Source: Eleftheria terrae (GTDB lineage: Bacteria; Pseudomonadota; Gammaproteobacteria; Burkholderiales; Burkholderiaceae_C). Taken from it: DNA of 64,000 nucleotides. Positions 1 through 9,985 of this stretch are shown in pieces. Within the stretch, counting starts at the first letter, position 1. Every line of letters starts with the position of its first letter. The notes under the pieces are model-generated. The model had not been told where the DNA came from. It searched no databases and worked only from the letters and a program-made list of their open reading frames with translations. Made by a program: the position numbers and the translations under genes. The stretch lies in contig NZ_CP106951.1 of NCBI RefSeq assembly GCF_030419005.1, positions 992,001 to 1,056,000 on the forward strand, given 5' to 3'.

Positions 1-1265
1 CCGCGGTTGGTGACGATCGCGCTGGCGCGCTTCATCACCGGCTCCCAGTTGGGGTCGGTCATGTCGGTGACCAGCACGTCGCCCGGCTGCACCCGGTCCA
101 TCTCGGCGATGGAATGCACCAGCCGCACCGGGCCGGTGCCGATCTTCTGGCCGATGGCGCGGCCCTCGGCCAGCACCGTGCCGTGGCCCTTGAGCTTGTA
201 GCGCTGCTCGGCCTTGCCTTCGGACTGGCTCTTCACCGTCTCGGGGCGGGCCTGCAGGATATAGAGCTTGCCGTCGTCGCCGTCCTTGCCCCATTCGATG
301 TCCATCGGGCGGCCGTAGTGCTGCTCGATGATCAGCGCGTAGCGGGCCAGCTCGACCACGTCGACATCACTGAGCGAATAGCGGTTGCGCAGCTCGGGCG
401 CGGTGTTGACGGTCTTCACCAGCTTGCCGGCGGCCGCCTTCTCCTCGGGCGTGGCGAACTCCATCTTGATCAGCTTGGAGCCCAGGTTGCGGCGGATGAT
501 GGGCGACTTGCCGTTCTTCAGCGCCGGCTTGTGCACATAGAACTCGTCAGGGTTGACTGCGCCCTGCACCACCGTCTCGCCCAGCCCGTAGCTGGAGGTG
601 ATGAAGACCACGTCCTTGAAGCCCGACTCGGTGTCGATGGTGAACATCACACCGGCCGCGCCGAGGTCGGAACGCACCATGCGCTGCACGCCGGCCGACA
701 GGGCCACGTTGTCATGGGCGAAGCCCTTGTGCACACGGTAGCTGATGGCGCGGTCGTTGTAGAGGGAGGCGAACACCTCCTTCATCTTGTGCAGCACGTC
801 GTCGATGCCCACCACGTTCAGGAAGGTCTCCTGCTGGCCGGCGAAGGATGCGTCGGGCAGGTCTTCGGCGGTGGCGGACGAGCGCACAGCGAAAGACGCG
901 CCGGGATGGTCCTGCGTCAGCTGCACGAACTGGGTGCGGATGGCGTCTTCCAGCGCCGGCGGGAACGGCGTGTCGATGACCCATTGCCGGATCTTCGCGC
1001 CAGCCTCGGCCAGCGCGCGCACGTCTTCGGTGTCGAGCCGGGACAGGGCCTCGTTGATGCGGTCGGCCAGGCCTTCATGCGCCAGGAACTGGCGGAAGGC
1101 ATGGGCGGTGGTCGCAAAACCGCCTGGCACCCGCACTCCGGAGGCGGCCAGCTGGCTGATCATTTCGCCGAGGGAGGCGTTCTTGCCGCCGACCGACTCG
1201 ACGTCGGTCATCCTCAGGTTTTCAAACGGAACGACCAGGGCGGTCGCCAGTGGGGTGGATGACAT
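1..1265 (-). CDS. ppsA: Phosphoenolpyruvate synthase, N-terminal part (cut by window edge)
   Basis: PEP synthase converts pyruvate, ATP and water to phosphoenolpyruvate, AMP and phosphate, the entry to gluconeogenesis from three-carbon acids. The first 421 codons are visible. The ATG at 1265 opens a protein starting [10 protein letters not shown], followed by the family stretch [12 protein letters not shown] of the nucleotide-binding domain. The last complete codons read IVTNR. In this family that is followed within a few residues by GGRTCH, which carries the phosphorylated histidine, so the catalytic residue lies just outside the window. The gene is divergent from ppsR, whose product controls this enzyme in relatives. 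Identity is secure; the C-terminus is unseen. Confidence 0.95.
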   Translation of the reverse strand, partial: MSSTPLATALVVPFENLRMTDVESVGGKNASLGEMISQLAASGVRVPGGFATTAHAFRQFLAHEGLADRINEALSRLDTEDVRALAEAGAKIRQWVIDTPFPPALEDAIRTQFVQLTQDHPGASFAVRSSATAEDLPDASFAGQQETFLNVVGIDDVLHKMKEVFASLYNDRAISYRVHKGFAHDNVALSAGVQRMVRSDLGAAGVMFTIDTESGFKDVVFITSSYGLGETVVQGAVNPDEFYVHKPALKNGKSPIIRRNLGSKLIKMEFATPEEKAAAGKLVKTVNTAPELRNRYSLSDVDVVELARYALIIEQHYGRPMDIEWGKDGDDGKLYILQARPETVKSQSEGKAEQRYKLKGHGTVLAEGRAIGQKIGTGPVRLVHSIAEMDRVQPGDVLVTDMTDPNWEPVMKRASAIVTNR

Positions 1266-1490
1266 GGGAAAGCTCCGTGATGTTGAGAAACCGGTGCTCC
1301 CGAGACCCCGCGCAGGGTGGCGGAGTGCGCGCCAGGCGCAGCCTCTCCGACGGACGCGCGCAAGCCAGCCCACTTTCTGGATTCTGCTTGGTGTGGTGCG
1401 GCACGCATGGGGTGAGTGACGAGAGGTATTCCGCAGAATTCTACGGGGCTTTAACCTTCGCTTGTGAACAAAGGCTAAACAATCTGAATC
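1266..1490. promoter_or_regulatory. ppsA/ppsR divergent control region
   Basis: This 225-base gap separates two divergent genes and should hold both promoters. An imperfect inverted repeat, TTAACCTT at 1451-1458 and AAGGCTAA at 1471-1478 (one mismatch, 12-base spacer), lies 12 bases before the ppsR ATG in AT-richer DNA. It could be an operator or part of the ppsR leader. No convincing -35/-10 pair or Shine-Dalgarno for ppsR was found. Confidence 0.4.
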
Positions 1491-2312
1491 ATGCCCACCA
1501 GAACCGTATTCTTCGTCTCTGACGGAACCGGCATCACTGCCGAAACCTTCGGCAATTCCATCCTGAAGCAGTTCGCGATCCAGCCGCGGCATGTGCGCAT
1601 GCCCTTCATCGACTCGGTCGAGAAGGCCGAACATGCGGTCGACAAGATCAACCGCACCGCCGATGCCGAAGGCCGCAAGCCCATCGTCTTCACCACGCTG
1701 GTGGACGAGGAGGTGCTGGCCATCGTCAAGTCGGGCTGCAAGGGCCTGGTGCTCGACATGTTCATGACCTTCGTCGAGCCGCTGGAAGCGGAATTCGGCA
1801 TGAAGTCCAACCACCGGGTGGGCCGCTTCTCGGACATCGCCAAGAGCCAGGAATATCACAATCGGATCGAGGCCATCAATTTCTCGCTGGCGCACGATGA
1901 CGGCCAGTCGGCCAAGAACCTGGAGCAGGCCGACGTGATCCTGGTCGGCGTCAGCCGCAGCGGCAAGACGCCGACCTCGCTCTACCTGGCGATGCAGCAC
2001 GGCGTGAAGGCCGCCAACTACCCGCTGATCCCCGAGGATTTCGAACGCGACTGCCTGCCGGCCTCGCTGGCACCGCACAAGGGCAAGTGTTTCGGCCTCA
2101 CGATCGCGCCCGACCGGCTGGCCGAGATCCGCCACGAGCGCCGCCCCGGCAGCAAGTACGCCAGCCTGGAGAACTGCCGCTACGAAGTGGCGGCGGCCGA
2201 GTCACTGATGCGGCGCGAGGGCATTTCCTGGCTGTCGTCCACGCACAAGTCGATCGAGGAAATCGCCACCACCATCCTGCGCGACATCCGTCCCGACCGG
2301 CTGATCTACTGA
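1491..2312 (+). CDS. ppsR: PEP synthase regulatory protein (bifunctional kinase/pyrophosphorylase, DUF299)
   Basis: The 273-residue product begins [19 protein letters not shown], the hallmark N-terminus of the DUF299/PSRP family. A P-loop-like motif, GVSRSGKT, lies at residues 153-160. Family members inactivate PEP synthase by ADP-dependent phosphorylation of a threonine next to the catalytic histidine and reactivate it by phosphate-dependent dephosphorylation. The divergent neighbour ppsA fits PEP synthase as the target rather than pyruvate phosphate dikinase. The length is normal for the family and the ATG is the only sensible start. Confidence 0.95.
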   Translation: MPTRTVFFVSDGTGITAETFGNSILKQFAIQPRHVRMPFIDSVEKAEHAVDKINRTADAEGRKPIVFTTLVDEEVLAIVKSGCKGLVLDMFMTFVEPLEAEFGMKSNHRVGRFSDIAKSQEYHNRIEAINFSLAHDDGQSAKNLEQADVILVGVSRSGKTPTSLYLAMQHGVKAANYPLIPEDFERDCLPASLAPHKGKCFGLTIAPDRLAEIRHERRPGSKYASLENCRYEVAAAESLMRREGISWLSSTHKSIEEIATTILRDIRPDRLIY

Positions 2313-2334
2313 CCTGCCTGGCGAGCGCCGGCGG

Positions 2335-3111
2335 CTACCGCAGCCGCTGGCACAGCGATTCATAGAGGCAGATCGCCGCAGCCGCCGCCACGTTCAGCGA
2401 CTCCTCGCCGCCCGGCTGCGGAATCCGCACCACCTGCTGGCAACGCGCCAGCAGGGCCTCGTCGACGCCCTGCCCCTCGTGGCCCAGCACCCAGGCGCAG
2501 GGCGACGGCAGCCGGGTAGCATGCAGCTCGGCCTCGGTGTGCGAGCTGGTGCCCAGCAGCGGCAGTTGCAGCCGGCTCAGGTCGTCGGGAACCGCACCCT
2601 CGACGATGTGCAGCGCGAAATGCGCGCCCATGCCGGCGCGCAGCACCTTGGGCGACCACACACCCGCCGTGCCACGCAGCGCGACGACCTGACCCACCCC
2701 GAGCGCCGCGGCGCTGCGCAGGATGGAGCCGACATTGCCCGCGTCCTGCAGGCGGTCGAGCACCACCGTGGCGACGCCAGCGCGCACCTCGACCTGCGGC
2801 GTCCAGGGCAGCAGGAAGCCGCAACCGGCCGGTGATTCGAGGCCGCTCGCGGCATTGAACAAGGCGTCGGGCACCACGGCGACCCGCGCGGCGTGGCCGG
2901 CCAGCTGGCGCAGCGCCGGCCGTGCCCAGGCCGACTCTGACAGCACGGCCTGCGGCACCGCCAGGCCCCGGCCGGCACAGGCGCTGCAGAGATGGTCGCC
3001 CTCGATCCAGACCTCGCCCAGCTTGCGGTAGGCGGTCGGGTCCTGGGCGAGCTTGCGCAGCCGCACCAGCAGCGGGTTGTCCCGCGAAGTGATGTGCACC
3101 GGCGGCTGCAT
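2335..3111 (-). CDS. TrmH/SpoU-family RNA 2'-O-methyltransferase
   Basis: The 258-residue protein starts [13 protein letters not shown] at an ATG that overlaps the rnhB stop (TGATG). An N-terminal substrate-binding part (about 1-100) precedes a SpoU methyltransferase domain with the knot motifs LQDAGNVGSILRSAA (about 120-135) and EESLNVAAAAAI near the C-terminus. Members add 2'-O-methyl groups to ribose in tRNA or 23S rRNA using S-adenosylmethionine; the target base cannot be told from sequence. A GTG at 3117 is an alternative start two codons upstream. It is the last gene of the lpx-rnhB run and converges on ppsR. Confidence 0.88.
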   Translation of the reverse strand: MQPPVHITSRDNPLLVRLRKLAQDPTAYRKLGEVWIEGDHLCSACAGRGLAVPQAVLSESAWARPALRQLAGHAARVAVVPDALFNAASGLESPAGCGFLLPWTPQVEVRAGVATVVLDRLQDAGNVGSILRSAAALGVGQVVALRGTAGVWSPKVLRAGMGAHFALHIVEGAVPDDLSRLQLPLLGTSSHTEAELHATRLPSPCAWVLGHEGQGVDEALLARCQQVVRIPQPGGEESLNVAAAAAICLYESLCQRLR

Positions 3112-3737
3112 CAGCACTCGTCCGGCAGCACCGCCCGCACCGGGGCGAAGCTGCGCCGGTGCACAACGCAGGCGCCATGCGCCTTCAGCGCGGCCAGGTG
3201 ATCCGGCGTCGGATAGCCCTTGTGCACCGCGAAGCCGTACTGCGGGTGGCGTTCATGCAGAGCCAGGCAGAGCCGGTCGCGATGCACCTTGGCCAGGATC
3301 GAGGCGGCCGAGATGGCCGGCACCCGCGCGTCGCCCTGCACGATGGCTTCGGCCGCGACCTTGAGCACCGGCAGGCGGTTGCCGTCCACCAGCACCTTGG
3401 CCGGCCGCAGCCGCAGGCCCTCGACGGCCCGGCGCATCGCCAGCATCGTCGCATGCAGGATGTTGAGGCTGTCGATCTCCTCCACGCTGGCCTCGGCGAT
3501 CGAGCAGCACAGGGCCTTGGCGCGGATCTCGTCGAACAGGCGCTCGCGCACCCGCTCGGTGAGCTGCTTGGAATCGTTCAGGCCCTCGATGGGGCGGGTG
3601 TCGTCGAGGATGACGGCGGCGGCCACCACCGGGCCGGCCAGCGGACCGCGGCCGGCTTCGTCGACGCCGGCCAGCAGGCCTTGCACATCCCAGCTCAGGG
3701 GCAGCTGTTCAACGATGGAGGACTTGCGCGATCGCAT
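3111..3737 (-). CDS. rnhB: Ribonuclease HII
   Basis: The 208-residue RNase HII removes ribonucleotides from DNA and RNA from RNA-DNA hybrids. The active-site motif [12 protein letters not shown] puts the first acidic residues at D26 and E27, with DSKQL and LVDGNRLP following as in the family. The ATG at 3737 lies inside the end of lpxB (29-base overlap). An in-frame extension further upstream is only lpxB read in another frame and was rejected. The position behind lpxB is the usual one in proteobacteria. Confidence 0.93.
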   Translation of the reverse strand: MRSRKSSIVEQLPLSWDVQGLLAGVDEAGRGPLAGPVVAAAVILDDTRPIEGLNDSKQLTERVRERLFDEIRAKALCCSIAEASVEEIDSLNILHATMLAMRRAVEGLRLRPAKVLVDGNRLPVLKVAAEAIVQGDARVPAISAASILAKVHRDRLCLALHERHPQYGFAVHKGYPTPDHLAALKAHGACVVHRRSFAPVRAVLPDEC

Positions 3738-4851
3738 CGGTGGCGGCCTGCGCGGTGTTGCGGCGCAGGCGGTGGTGCAGTTCCAGGAAACGCTGTTCGA
3801 CGGCGCGGCAGCGCGCCGGATCGTCCAGCCAGGCCAGCGCCGCATCGGCCAGTGCGGCCGGCGTCGCATGGTGCTGCAGCAGCTCGGGCACGACCCAGTC
3901 CTCGCAGAGGATGTTGGGCAGGCCCACCCACGGCAGGTAGCCCATGCGCTTCATCAGCTGCCAGCTGAGCCAATGCATGGTGTAGGTGATGACCATCGGC
4001 CGCTTGAACAGCGCGGCCTCCAGCGTGGCGGTGCCGCTGGCCACCAGGGTCACGTCGCAGGCCGCCAGCACCTCGTGCGAGCGGCCGTCCACCAGGCTGA
4101 CCTGCACTTGCCCGGCATGCCGCGCAAGCACCGGCTCCACCAGGCCACGCAGGCCCGGCACCAGCGGCAGCACGAAGCGCAGCCCGGGGCGGCGCCGCTG
4201 CAGTTCGGCAGCGGCGGCGACCAGGCCCGGCGTGATGTACTGCACCTCGCTGCGGCGACTGCCGGGCAACAGGGCCACGACCGTGTCCTCGGCCGCCAGG
4301 CCGAGTGCGGCGCGCGCTTCGGCACGCGGCAGGTCGAGCGGGATGGCATCGGCCAGCGGATGGCCGACATAGCTTGCCGAGATGCCGTGCTGCTGCAGCA
4401 GAGCCGGCTCGAAGGGGAAGACGCACAGCACATGGTCGGCGGCACGCCGGATCTTTTCGATCCGGTTGCCGCGCCAGGCCCAGATCGACGGGCAGACGAA
4501 ATGCACCGTCTTGATGCCGGCGCCGCGCAGCCGCTCCTCCAGCCCCAGGTTGAAGTCGGGCGCGTCGACACCGATGAAGGCATCGGGCGGCTGGCGCAGC
4601 AGGCGGTCGCCCAGCTCGCGGCGGATGCCCGAAATCTCGCGGTAGTGACGCAGCACCTCGGCATAGCCGCGCACGGCCAGCTTCTCGTGCGGCCACCAGG
4701 CGTCGAAGCCGTGCGCCGCCATCCTGGGGCCGCCGATGCCTTGCGCCTGCAGCTGCGGCCAGCGCGCGCGCAACCCGCCCATCATCAGGCCGGCCAGCAG
4801 GTCACCGGAGGCTTCGCCGGCCACCAGGGCCAGACGCGGTGCTTCGCCCAT
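3709..4851 (-). CDS. lpxB: Lipid-A-disaccharide synthase
   Basis: This 380-residue GT19 glycosyltransferase joins UDP-2,3-diacylglucosamine to lipid X to give the lipid A disaccharide at the inner face of the cytoplasmic membrane. The N-terminal GEASGD motif (residues 12-17) and the later [10 protein letters not shown] stretch are diagnostic. It sits 5 bases after lpxA in the lpxD-fabZ-lpxA-lpxB operon and overlaps rnhB. Full length, with no irregularity. Confidence 0.96.
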   Translation of the reverse strand: MGEAPRLALVAGEASGDLLAGLMMGGLRARWPQLQAQGIGGPRMAAHGFDAWWPHEKLAVRGYAEVLRHYREISGIRRELGDRLLRQPPDAFIGVDAPDFNLGLEERLRGAGIKTVHFVCPSIWAWRGNRIEKIRRAADHVLCVFPFEPALLQQHGISASYVGHPLADAIPLDLPRAEARAALGLAAEDTVVALLPGSRRSEVQYITPGLVAAAAELQRRRPGLRFVLPLVPGLRGLVEPVLARHAGQVQVSLVDGRSHEVLAACDVTLVASGTATLEAALFKRPMVITYTMHWLSWQLMKRMGYLPWVGLPNILCEDWVVPELLQHHATPAALADAALAWLDDPARCRAVEQRFLELHHRLRRNTAQAATDAIAQVLHR

Positions 4852-4856
4852 CGGCG

Positions 4857-5645
4857 TCAGCGCACGATGCCGCGGGTGGCGGCGGACAGGAAATCGGCCA
4901 TCATCGCGACATCGCCGGCGGCCTCGGGATGCTCGGCCGCGAGGGCCGAGATGGCCTGGCGGGCCGCATCGAGGGTCAGGCCGTCGCGGTACAGCAAGCG
5001 GTACATCTTCTTGGCCACCGCCAGCCGCTCGGGCGTGAAGCCACGCCGCTTGAGGCCCTCGGTGTTGAGCCCGACCGCCTTGGCGGTGTCACCGTCGGCC
5101 ATCACGTAAGGCGGCAGGTCCTGCAGCAGCACGCTGCCGACCGCGGTCATTGCCTGGGCGCCGATCTTCACGAACTGGTGCACGCCGGTCATGCCGCCCA
5201 GCGTCACCCAGTCGGCGATCACCACATGGCCGCCCAGCTGGGTACCGTTGGCAATGGTGATGTGGTTGGCCAGGTGGCAGTCGTGCGCGATGTGCACATA
5301 GGCCATGATCCAGTTGTCGTTGCCGAGCGAGGTCAGGCCGCCGTCCTGCACGGTGCCGACGTTGAGCGTGCAGCACTCGCGAATGGTGTTGCGGTCGCCG
5401 ATGCGCAGCTCGGTCGGCTCACCCGCGTACTTCTTGTCCTGCGGCACCGAGCCGATGGAGGCGAACTGGAAGATGCGGTTGTCACGCCCGATGGTGGTGT
5501 GGCCTTCCACCACGGCATGGGCGCCGATGCTGCTGCCCTCGCCAATGCGCACATGCGGGCCGATGACGGCATAGGGGCCGATGCTGACGTTCTCGCCCAG
5601 CTCGGCCCGGGGGTCGACGATCGCCGACGGATGTATGGTGGCCAT
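4857..5645 (-). CDS. lpxA: UDP-N-acetylglucosamine acyltransferase
   Basis: LpxA carries out the first step of lipid A synthesis, moving a 3-hydroxyacyl chain from acyl carrier protein to UDP-GlcNAc. The 262-residue protein starts [12 protein letters not shown]. The left-handed beta-helix hexapeptide repeats fill roughly residues 1-190, followed by the helical C-terminal domain. The ATG at 5645 has a good AAGGAG eleven bases after the fabZ stop, so the longer upstream in-frame extension was discarded. Confidence 0.96.
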   Translation of the reverse strand: MATIHPSAIVDPRAELGENVSIGPYAVIGPHVRIGEGSSIGAHAVVEGHTTIGRDNRIFQFASIGSVPQDKKYAGEPTELRIGDRNTIRECCTLNVGTVQDGGLTSLGNDNWIMAYVHIAHDCHLANHITIANGTQLGGHVVIADWVTLGGMTGVHQFVKIGAQAMTAVGSVLLQDLPPYVMADGDTAKAVGLNTEGLKRRGFTPERLAVAKKMYRLLYRDGLTLDAARQAISALAAEHPEAAGDVAMMADFLSAATRGIVR

Positions 5646-5656
5646 GCCGCGCTCCT

Positions 5657-6103
5657 TCAGTCCTCGATGATGCGCATGGTGCACATCAGCTCGGCCTCCA
5701 CCGCGAGCTCGCCGTCCACGCTGGCGCGTGCCTTGAACTTGTAGATGCCGCCGCGGGCGCGGTCGAGCTCGACCTCCAGGATGAGCTGGTCGCCCGGCTC
5801 CACCACCCGCTTGAAGCGGGCACCGTCGATGCCGACGAAGTAGTACACCGCGCGAGGGTCGAGGTCGCCACCGTCGCCAGCGAAGGACAGCAGTGCCGAC
5901 GCCTGGGCCAGTGCCTCGAGCATCAGCACTCCGGGCATCACCGGACGGCTCGGGAAGTGGCCCATGAAGAACGGCTCGTTGATCGTGACGTTCTTGAGCG
6001 CCTTGACCCGCTTGCCGGGCTCCACTTCCAGCACCCGGTCCACCAGCAGGATGGGGTAGCGATGGGGGAGCTTCTTGAGAATCTGATGAATGTCCATGGT
6101 CAT
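5657..6103 (-). CDS. fabZ: 3-hydroxyacyl-ACP dehydratase FabZ
   Basis: FabZ dehydrates beta-hydroxyacyl-ACP during fatty acid elongation and competes with LpxA/LpxD for the same substrate, which explains its place between lpxD and lpxA. The 148-residue hot-dog-fold protein shows [13 protein letters not shown], then [11 protein letters not shown] with catalytic H49, and E63 in MLEALAQ. The ATG at 6103 overlaps the lpxD stop as ATGA, a coupling arrangement; that is why this start was chosen over upstream in-frame codons. Confidence 0.96.
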   Translation of the reverse strand: MTMDIHQILKKLPHRYPILLVDRVLEVEPGKRVKALKNVTINEPFFMGHFPSRPVMPGVLMLEALAQASALLSFAGDGGDLDPRAVYYFVGIDGARFKRVVEPGDQLILEVELDRARGGIYKFKARASVDGELAVEAELMCTMRIIED

Positions 6104-7131
6104 GGCGTGAATTTCTTTTCCAGCGCGCGCACGCGCTCCCGCAGGCCGTGCAGCTGACGCAGGGTCGCCGCATTCTTCTCCCACGACTTATTGTCATCGA
6201 TGGGGAAGACGCCGCTGTACAGGCCGGGCTGCAGGATCGAGCGGGTCACCAGCGACATCGACGACACATGCACATGATCGGCCAGCGTCAGGTGCCCGAG
6301 GATGCCGGCGCCGCCGCCGACCGTACAGTGCCGGCCGATCCGTGCGCTGCCCGCCACCCCGACGCAGCCCGCCATCGCGGTGTGCGCGCCGATGTGCACG
6401 TTGTGGGCGATCTGCACCAGGTTGTCGAGCTTGACGCCGTCCTCGATCACCGTGTCGTCGAGCGCACCACGGTCGACGCAGCTGTTGGCGCCGATCTCCA
6501 CATCGTCACCGATGCGCACTGCCCCCAACTGTTCGATCTTGATCCACTGCCCCTGGTCCGGCGCGAAGCCGAAGCCGTCGGCGCCGATCACGACGCCGGA
6601 ATGCAGGATGCCGCGCGCGCCGATGCTGCAGCCATACAGCAGGCTGACTCGCGGCGCCAGCCGGGTCTGGGCGCCGACCCGGGCGCCCTGCCCCACCACG
6701 CTGTGGGAACCGATGACGGCACCGTCTTCGATCACCGCGCCGTCCTCGATGACGACGAAGGCCTCGATACGCACGCCTTCGCCGATGTGGGCCGAAGGCG
6801 AGACGCAGGCGCTGGGGTGCACCCCCGCAGGCGCAGCCGGCCGCACACGCCGGGCCCACCACTGGGTCAGGCGTGCGAAGTAGAGATAGGGATCGGGCGT
6901 GACGATCGCCGCACCGCGGCCCGCCGCCGCCTCCCGGAACGCCGGCGCAACGATCACGCAGCCGGCCGCGGTGGCGGCCAGCTGGGACTGGTACTTCGGG
7001 TTGGAGAGGAAGCTGAGTGTCGAGGGCGTGGCGCCCTCGAGCGGGCCGATGCGCGTGATCGCGAGGTCAGCCGGACCGATCAGTTCACCGCCGAGCTGGT
7101 CGGCGATTTCGCCCAGGCGAACATCGGTCAC
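6100..7131 (-). CDS. lpxD: UDP-3-O-(3-hydroxyacyl)glucosamine N-acyltransferase
   Basis: LpxD adds the second 3-hydroxyacyl chain in lipid A synthesis. After an N-terminal uridine-binding domain (about 1-100), hexapeptide repeats of the left-handed beta-helix run to about residue 310. A short helical tail follows. The start is taken as GTG at 7131 ([15 protein letters not shown]), 10 bases after the ompH stop, giving 343 residues as usual; a GTG at 7152 inside the ompH end is possible. Neither has a strong Shine-Dalgarno, so translation may be coupled to ompH. Confidence 0.93.
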   Translation of the reverse strand: MTDVRLGEIADQLGGELIGPADLAITRIGPLEGATPSTLSFLSNPKYQSQLAATAAGCVIVAPAFREAAAGRGAAIVTPDPYLYFARLTQWWARRVRPAAPAGVHPSACVSPSAHIGEGVRIEAFVVIEDGAVIEDGAVIGSHSVVGQGARVGAQTRLAPRVSLLYGCSIGARGILHSGVVIGADGFGFAPDQGQWIKIEQLGAVRIGDDVEIGANSCVDRGALDDTVIEDGVKLDNLVQIAHNVHIGAHTAMAGCVGVAGSARIGRHCTVGGGAGILGHLTLADHVHVSSMSLVTRSILQPGLYSGVFPIDDNKSWEKNAATLRQLHGLRERVRALEKKFTP

Positions 7132-7141
7132 GGCGCCGCCG

Positions 7142-7657
7142 TCACTTGCCACCGTTGGCGTTGAGCGCCTTGATGACCTTCTCGGTGATGTCGACCTTGG
7201 GGCCGGCAAACACCGCTTCCTGCAGGATCAGGTCGTACTTTTCCTGCTCGAAGATCTGCTTGATGACGCGGTTGGCGCGTTCCACCACCGCCGACAGCTC
7301 TTCGTTCTTGCGCGAGTTCAGGTCTTCCTGGAACTCGCGGCGGCGGCGCTGGAAGTCGCGGTCCTGCTCGACCAGCTCGCGCTGGCGGCGCGAACGCTCG
7401 GACTCGGCCAGCGTCGGGGCTTCCTTCTCCAGCTTGTCGCCGGCGGTCTTGAGCTTGGCGGCCATGTCGGCCAGCTCTTTCTCGCGGCGCGAGAACTCCT
7501 GCTCCAGGCGCGCCTGGGCCGCCTTGGCCGGCGTGGCATCACGCAGCACGCGATCGCTGTTCACATAGCCGATCTTGAGCTCCTGCGCCTGCACGCCCTG
7601 GACTGCCATGGCCAGCAGGCCAGCAGTCAGCATGGCCCTCAAAAGATTCTTCTTCAT
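7142..7657 (-). CDS. skp: OmpH/Skp-family periplasmic chaperone
   Basis: The 171-residue product has a signal peptide with likely cleavage after A24 ([10 protein letters not shown]). It then has a long charged coiled coil (about 40-130) forming the tentacles of the Skp trimer, which holds unfolded outer-membrane proteins in the periplasm on their way to BamA. The ATG overlaps the bamA stop by one base (TGATG), so the two partners are translationally coupled. Confidence 0.94.
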   Translation of the reverse strand: MKKNLLRAMLTAGLLAMAVQGVQAQELKIGYVNSDRVLRDATPAKAAQARLEQEFSRREKELADMAAKLKTAGDKLEKEAPTLAESERSRRQRELVEQDRDFQRRRREFQEDLNSRKNEELSAVVERANRVIKQIFEQEKYDLILQEAVFAGPKVDITEKVIKALNANGGK

Positions 7658-9981
7658 CAGAACGCAGTCCCAATCTGAAATTGCAGTCGCTCGATTCTAT
7701 CGCCTGGCTGTTTGCGCAAAGGCACCCCGTAGGCGAGCTTCAGGGGGCCCACCGGCGAGACCCAGCTGAAGCCGATGCCGGCCGAGGCCCGCATCTCCGA
7801 CAGCTTGACCTTGTCCCGCTCGTCGAACACGTTGCCGGCGTCGACATAGGCGAACAGCCGCAGCGTGCGGTCGGCCCCGGAGCCCGGGAACGGCGCATAC
7901 AGCTCGGTGTTGACGTTGATGCGGCGTGAGCCGCCGTAGTAGGCGCCGGTGGCATCCACCGGCCCCAGCGAGCCCTGCTCGAAGCCCCGCACCGTGCCCA
8001 GGCCACCGCTGTAGAAGTTCTTGAAGATCGGGAACGGCCGGCCCTGCAGGCCCTTGCCGTAGCCCAACTCGGTGTTGAAGGCAAAGGTGAAGCCCCGGCC
8101 CAGCGGGATGTACTGCTGGAACTGGTAGTTGCTGCGCAGGTAGCGCGCGTCGCCCACCAGGCTGAGCTCGGCATTGATGCGCTGGTAGCGGCCGCGGGTC
8201 GGCACCAGTGCGCTGTCGCGGTCGTCACGGGTCCAGCCCAGCGTGAAGGGCACTGCCAGGCTGCGGGCACCGAAAGCTTTGCGGTAGGCGTGATACTCGT
8301 TCGGCATCGCATCCGAATCGCCGCGGATCTCGGTGCTTTCGGCGCCGACGCCGAAGTACACCGTGTCGTACTCGCTGAACGGCACGCCGAAGCGGATGGA
8401 GGCACCGGGCGTCACCAGCTTGTAGTCACTGCCCTGGCTGGACAGCGGCTGGGTGGTGCGGTAGTAGAAGTCGAGCGCCCGCGACACGCCGTCCACCGTG
8501 AAGTACGGGTCGACCGTGCTGACCACGAAGGTGCGGTTGTAGCGGCTGGTGTTGAACTCCACGCCCAGGTAGTTGCCCGAGCCGAAGATGTTGTCCTGCT
8601 TGATCGAGGCGGTCAGCGTGAGCTTCTCGGCGCTGGAGAAGCCGGCACCCAGCATCAGGTTGCCGGTCGGCTTCTCGACCACGTTGAGGGTCAGGTCGAC
8701 CTGGTCGGTCGTGCCGGGCACCTCGTTGGTCTCGATGTTCACCTCGTTGAAGTAGCCGAGGCGGTCGACCCGGTCGCGCGACATGCGGATCTTGTCGCCG
8801 TCGTACCAGGACGACTCGAACTGCCGGAACTCGCGGCGCACCACCTCGTCGCGGGTGCGGGTGTTGCCGGCCACGTTGACCCGGCGCACATACACCCGGC
8901 GCTGCGGCTCGGCCTGCAGCACGACGGCCACACGGCCGTTGGCCCGGTCGATGTCGGTGCGCGGCTCGACCCGCGCGAAGGCATAGCCGAAGGCACCGAA
9001 GCGCTCGGTGAACTTGCGCACCGTCTCGGCGACGTCCTCGGCCCGATAGGCCTTGCCGGGGTCGATGGTGACCAGCGACTTGAACTCTTCTTCCTTGCCC
9101 AGGTACTCGCCTTCCAGCCGCACGCCGGTGACGACATAGGGCTGGCCCTCGCGGACATTGATGGTGATCGTGATGTCCTGCTTGTCCGGCGAAATGGCCA
9201 CCTGGGTGGACTCGACGGCAAACTCCAGGTAGCCGCGGTTCAGGTAGAAGGAGCGCAGCGACTCCAGGTCGGCATTGAGCTTGGCACGCGAATAGCGGTC
9301 GCTCTTGGTGTACCAGGTCAGCCAGCCGCCGGTGGTCAGCGAGAACAGGTCCTTCAGCTCGCCTTCGGAGTAGGCCTTGTTGCCGACGATGCGGATGTCC
9401 TTGATCTTGGCCACACCACCTTCGGTGACCGTGAAGGTCACGTTGACGCGGTTGCGTTCCTGCGGCGTGATGGTGGTGATGACCTCGGCACCGTACAGGC
9501 TCTTGGCCAGGTACTGGCGCTTGAGTTCCTGCTCGGCACGGTCGATGAGCGCCTTGTCGAAGGGCCGGCCGTCGGCGATGCCGACGTCGCGCAGCGCCTT
9601 GGTCAGGACGTCCTTGTCGAATTCCTTCGTGCCGACGAACTCGACGTTGGAGATGATGGGGCGCTCCTGCACCACCACCACGACCACGTTGCCCTCGACC
9701 TCGATGCGAACATCGGAGAACAGACCCGTGCCGAACAGCGAGCGCAGCGCGGCCGCCCCCTTCTCGTCGTTGTAGGTGTCGCCGATGCGGAACGGCAGCG
9801 AGCCGAACACGGTGCCGGCCTCGGTGCGCTGCAGGCCTTCGACCCGGATGTCGCTGAGCGTGAAGGGCTCCACCGCCCAGGCTGCAGCTGATTGAAGGGC
9901 CGCGAAGATCGCGGCAGCGATCAGCGTCGGTTGGCGGAAGCTGTGAAACGCGCGAGCGCGCGAGCGAGAGGAAAGCAGCAT
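7657..9981 (-). CDS. bamA: Outer membrane protein assembly factor BamA
   Basis: BamA is the central Omp85 barrel that inserts outer-membrane proteins. The 774-residue protein has a long N-terminal signal region ending near residue 36 (AAAWA/VEPF). Five POTRA domains follow (roughly 38-360, the first starting LSDIRVEGLQRTE). The 16-strand beta barrel ends in the aromatic C-terminus QIGTAF. BamD and BamB are encoded elsewhere in the window at 46663 and 35306. It is 4 bases from rseP and coupled to skp. Confidence 0.97.
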   Translation of the reverse strand: MLLSSRSRARAFHSFRQPTLIAAAIFAALQSAAAWAVEPFTLSDIRVEGLQRTEAGTVFGSLPFRIGDTYNDEKGAAALRSLFGTGLFSDVRIEVEGNVVVVVVQERPIISNVEFVGTKEFDKDVLTKALRDVGIADGRPFDKALIDRAEQELKRQYLAKSLYGAEVITTITPQERNRVNVTFTVTEGGVAKIKDIRIVGNKAYSEGELKDLFSLTTGGWLTWYTKSDRYSRAKLNADLESLRSFYLNRGYLEFAVESTQVAISPDKQDITITINVREGQPYVVTGVRLEGEYLGKEEEFKSLVTIDPGKAYRAEDVAETVRKFTERFGAFGYAFARVEPRTDIDRANGRVAVVLQAEPQRRVYVRRVNVAGNTRTRDEVVRREFRQFESSWYDGDKIRMSRDRVDRLGYFNEVNIETNEVPGTTDQVDLTLNVVEKPTGNLMLGAGFSSAEKLTLTASIKQDNIFGSGNYLGVEFNTSRYNRTFVVSTVDPYFTVDGVSRALDFYYRTTQPLSSQGSDYKLVTPGASIRFGVPFSEYDTVYFGVGAESTEIRGDSDAMPNEYHAYRKAFGARSLAVPFTLGWTRDDRDSALVPTRGRYQRINAELSLVGDARYLRSNYQFQQYIPLGRGFTFAFNTELGYGKGLQGRPFPIFKNFYSGGLGTVRGFEQGSLGPVDATGAYYGGSRRINVNTELYAPFPGSGADRTLRLFAYVDAGNVFDERDKVKLSEMRASAGIGFSWVSPVGPLKLAYGVPLRKQPGDRIERLQFQIGTAF

Positions 9982-9985
9982 GAGG

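Noticed and set aside
3738..3869. Longer N-terminus for rnhB
   Set aside because: The extra codons are lpxB read in another frame and do not resemble RNase HII, whose conserved part starts near residue 20 of the chosen start.
3220..5109. 629-codon plus-strand frame opposite rnhB, lpxB and lpxA
   Set aside because: Shadow of three certain genes; Arg/Ser/Ala-rich with no domain or ribosome site.
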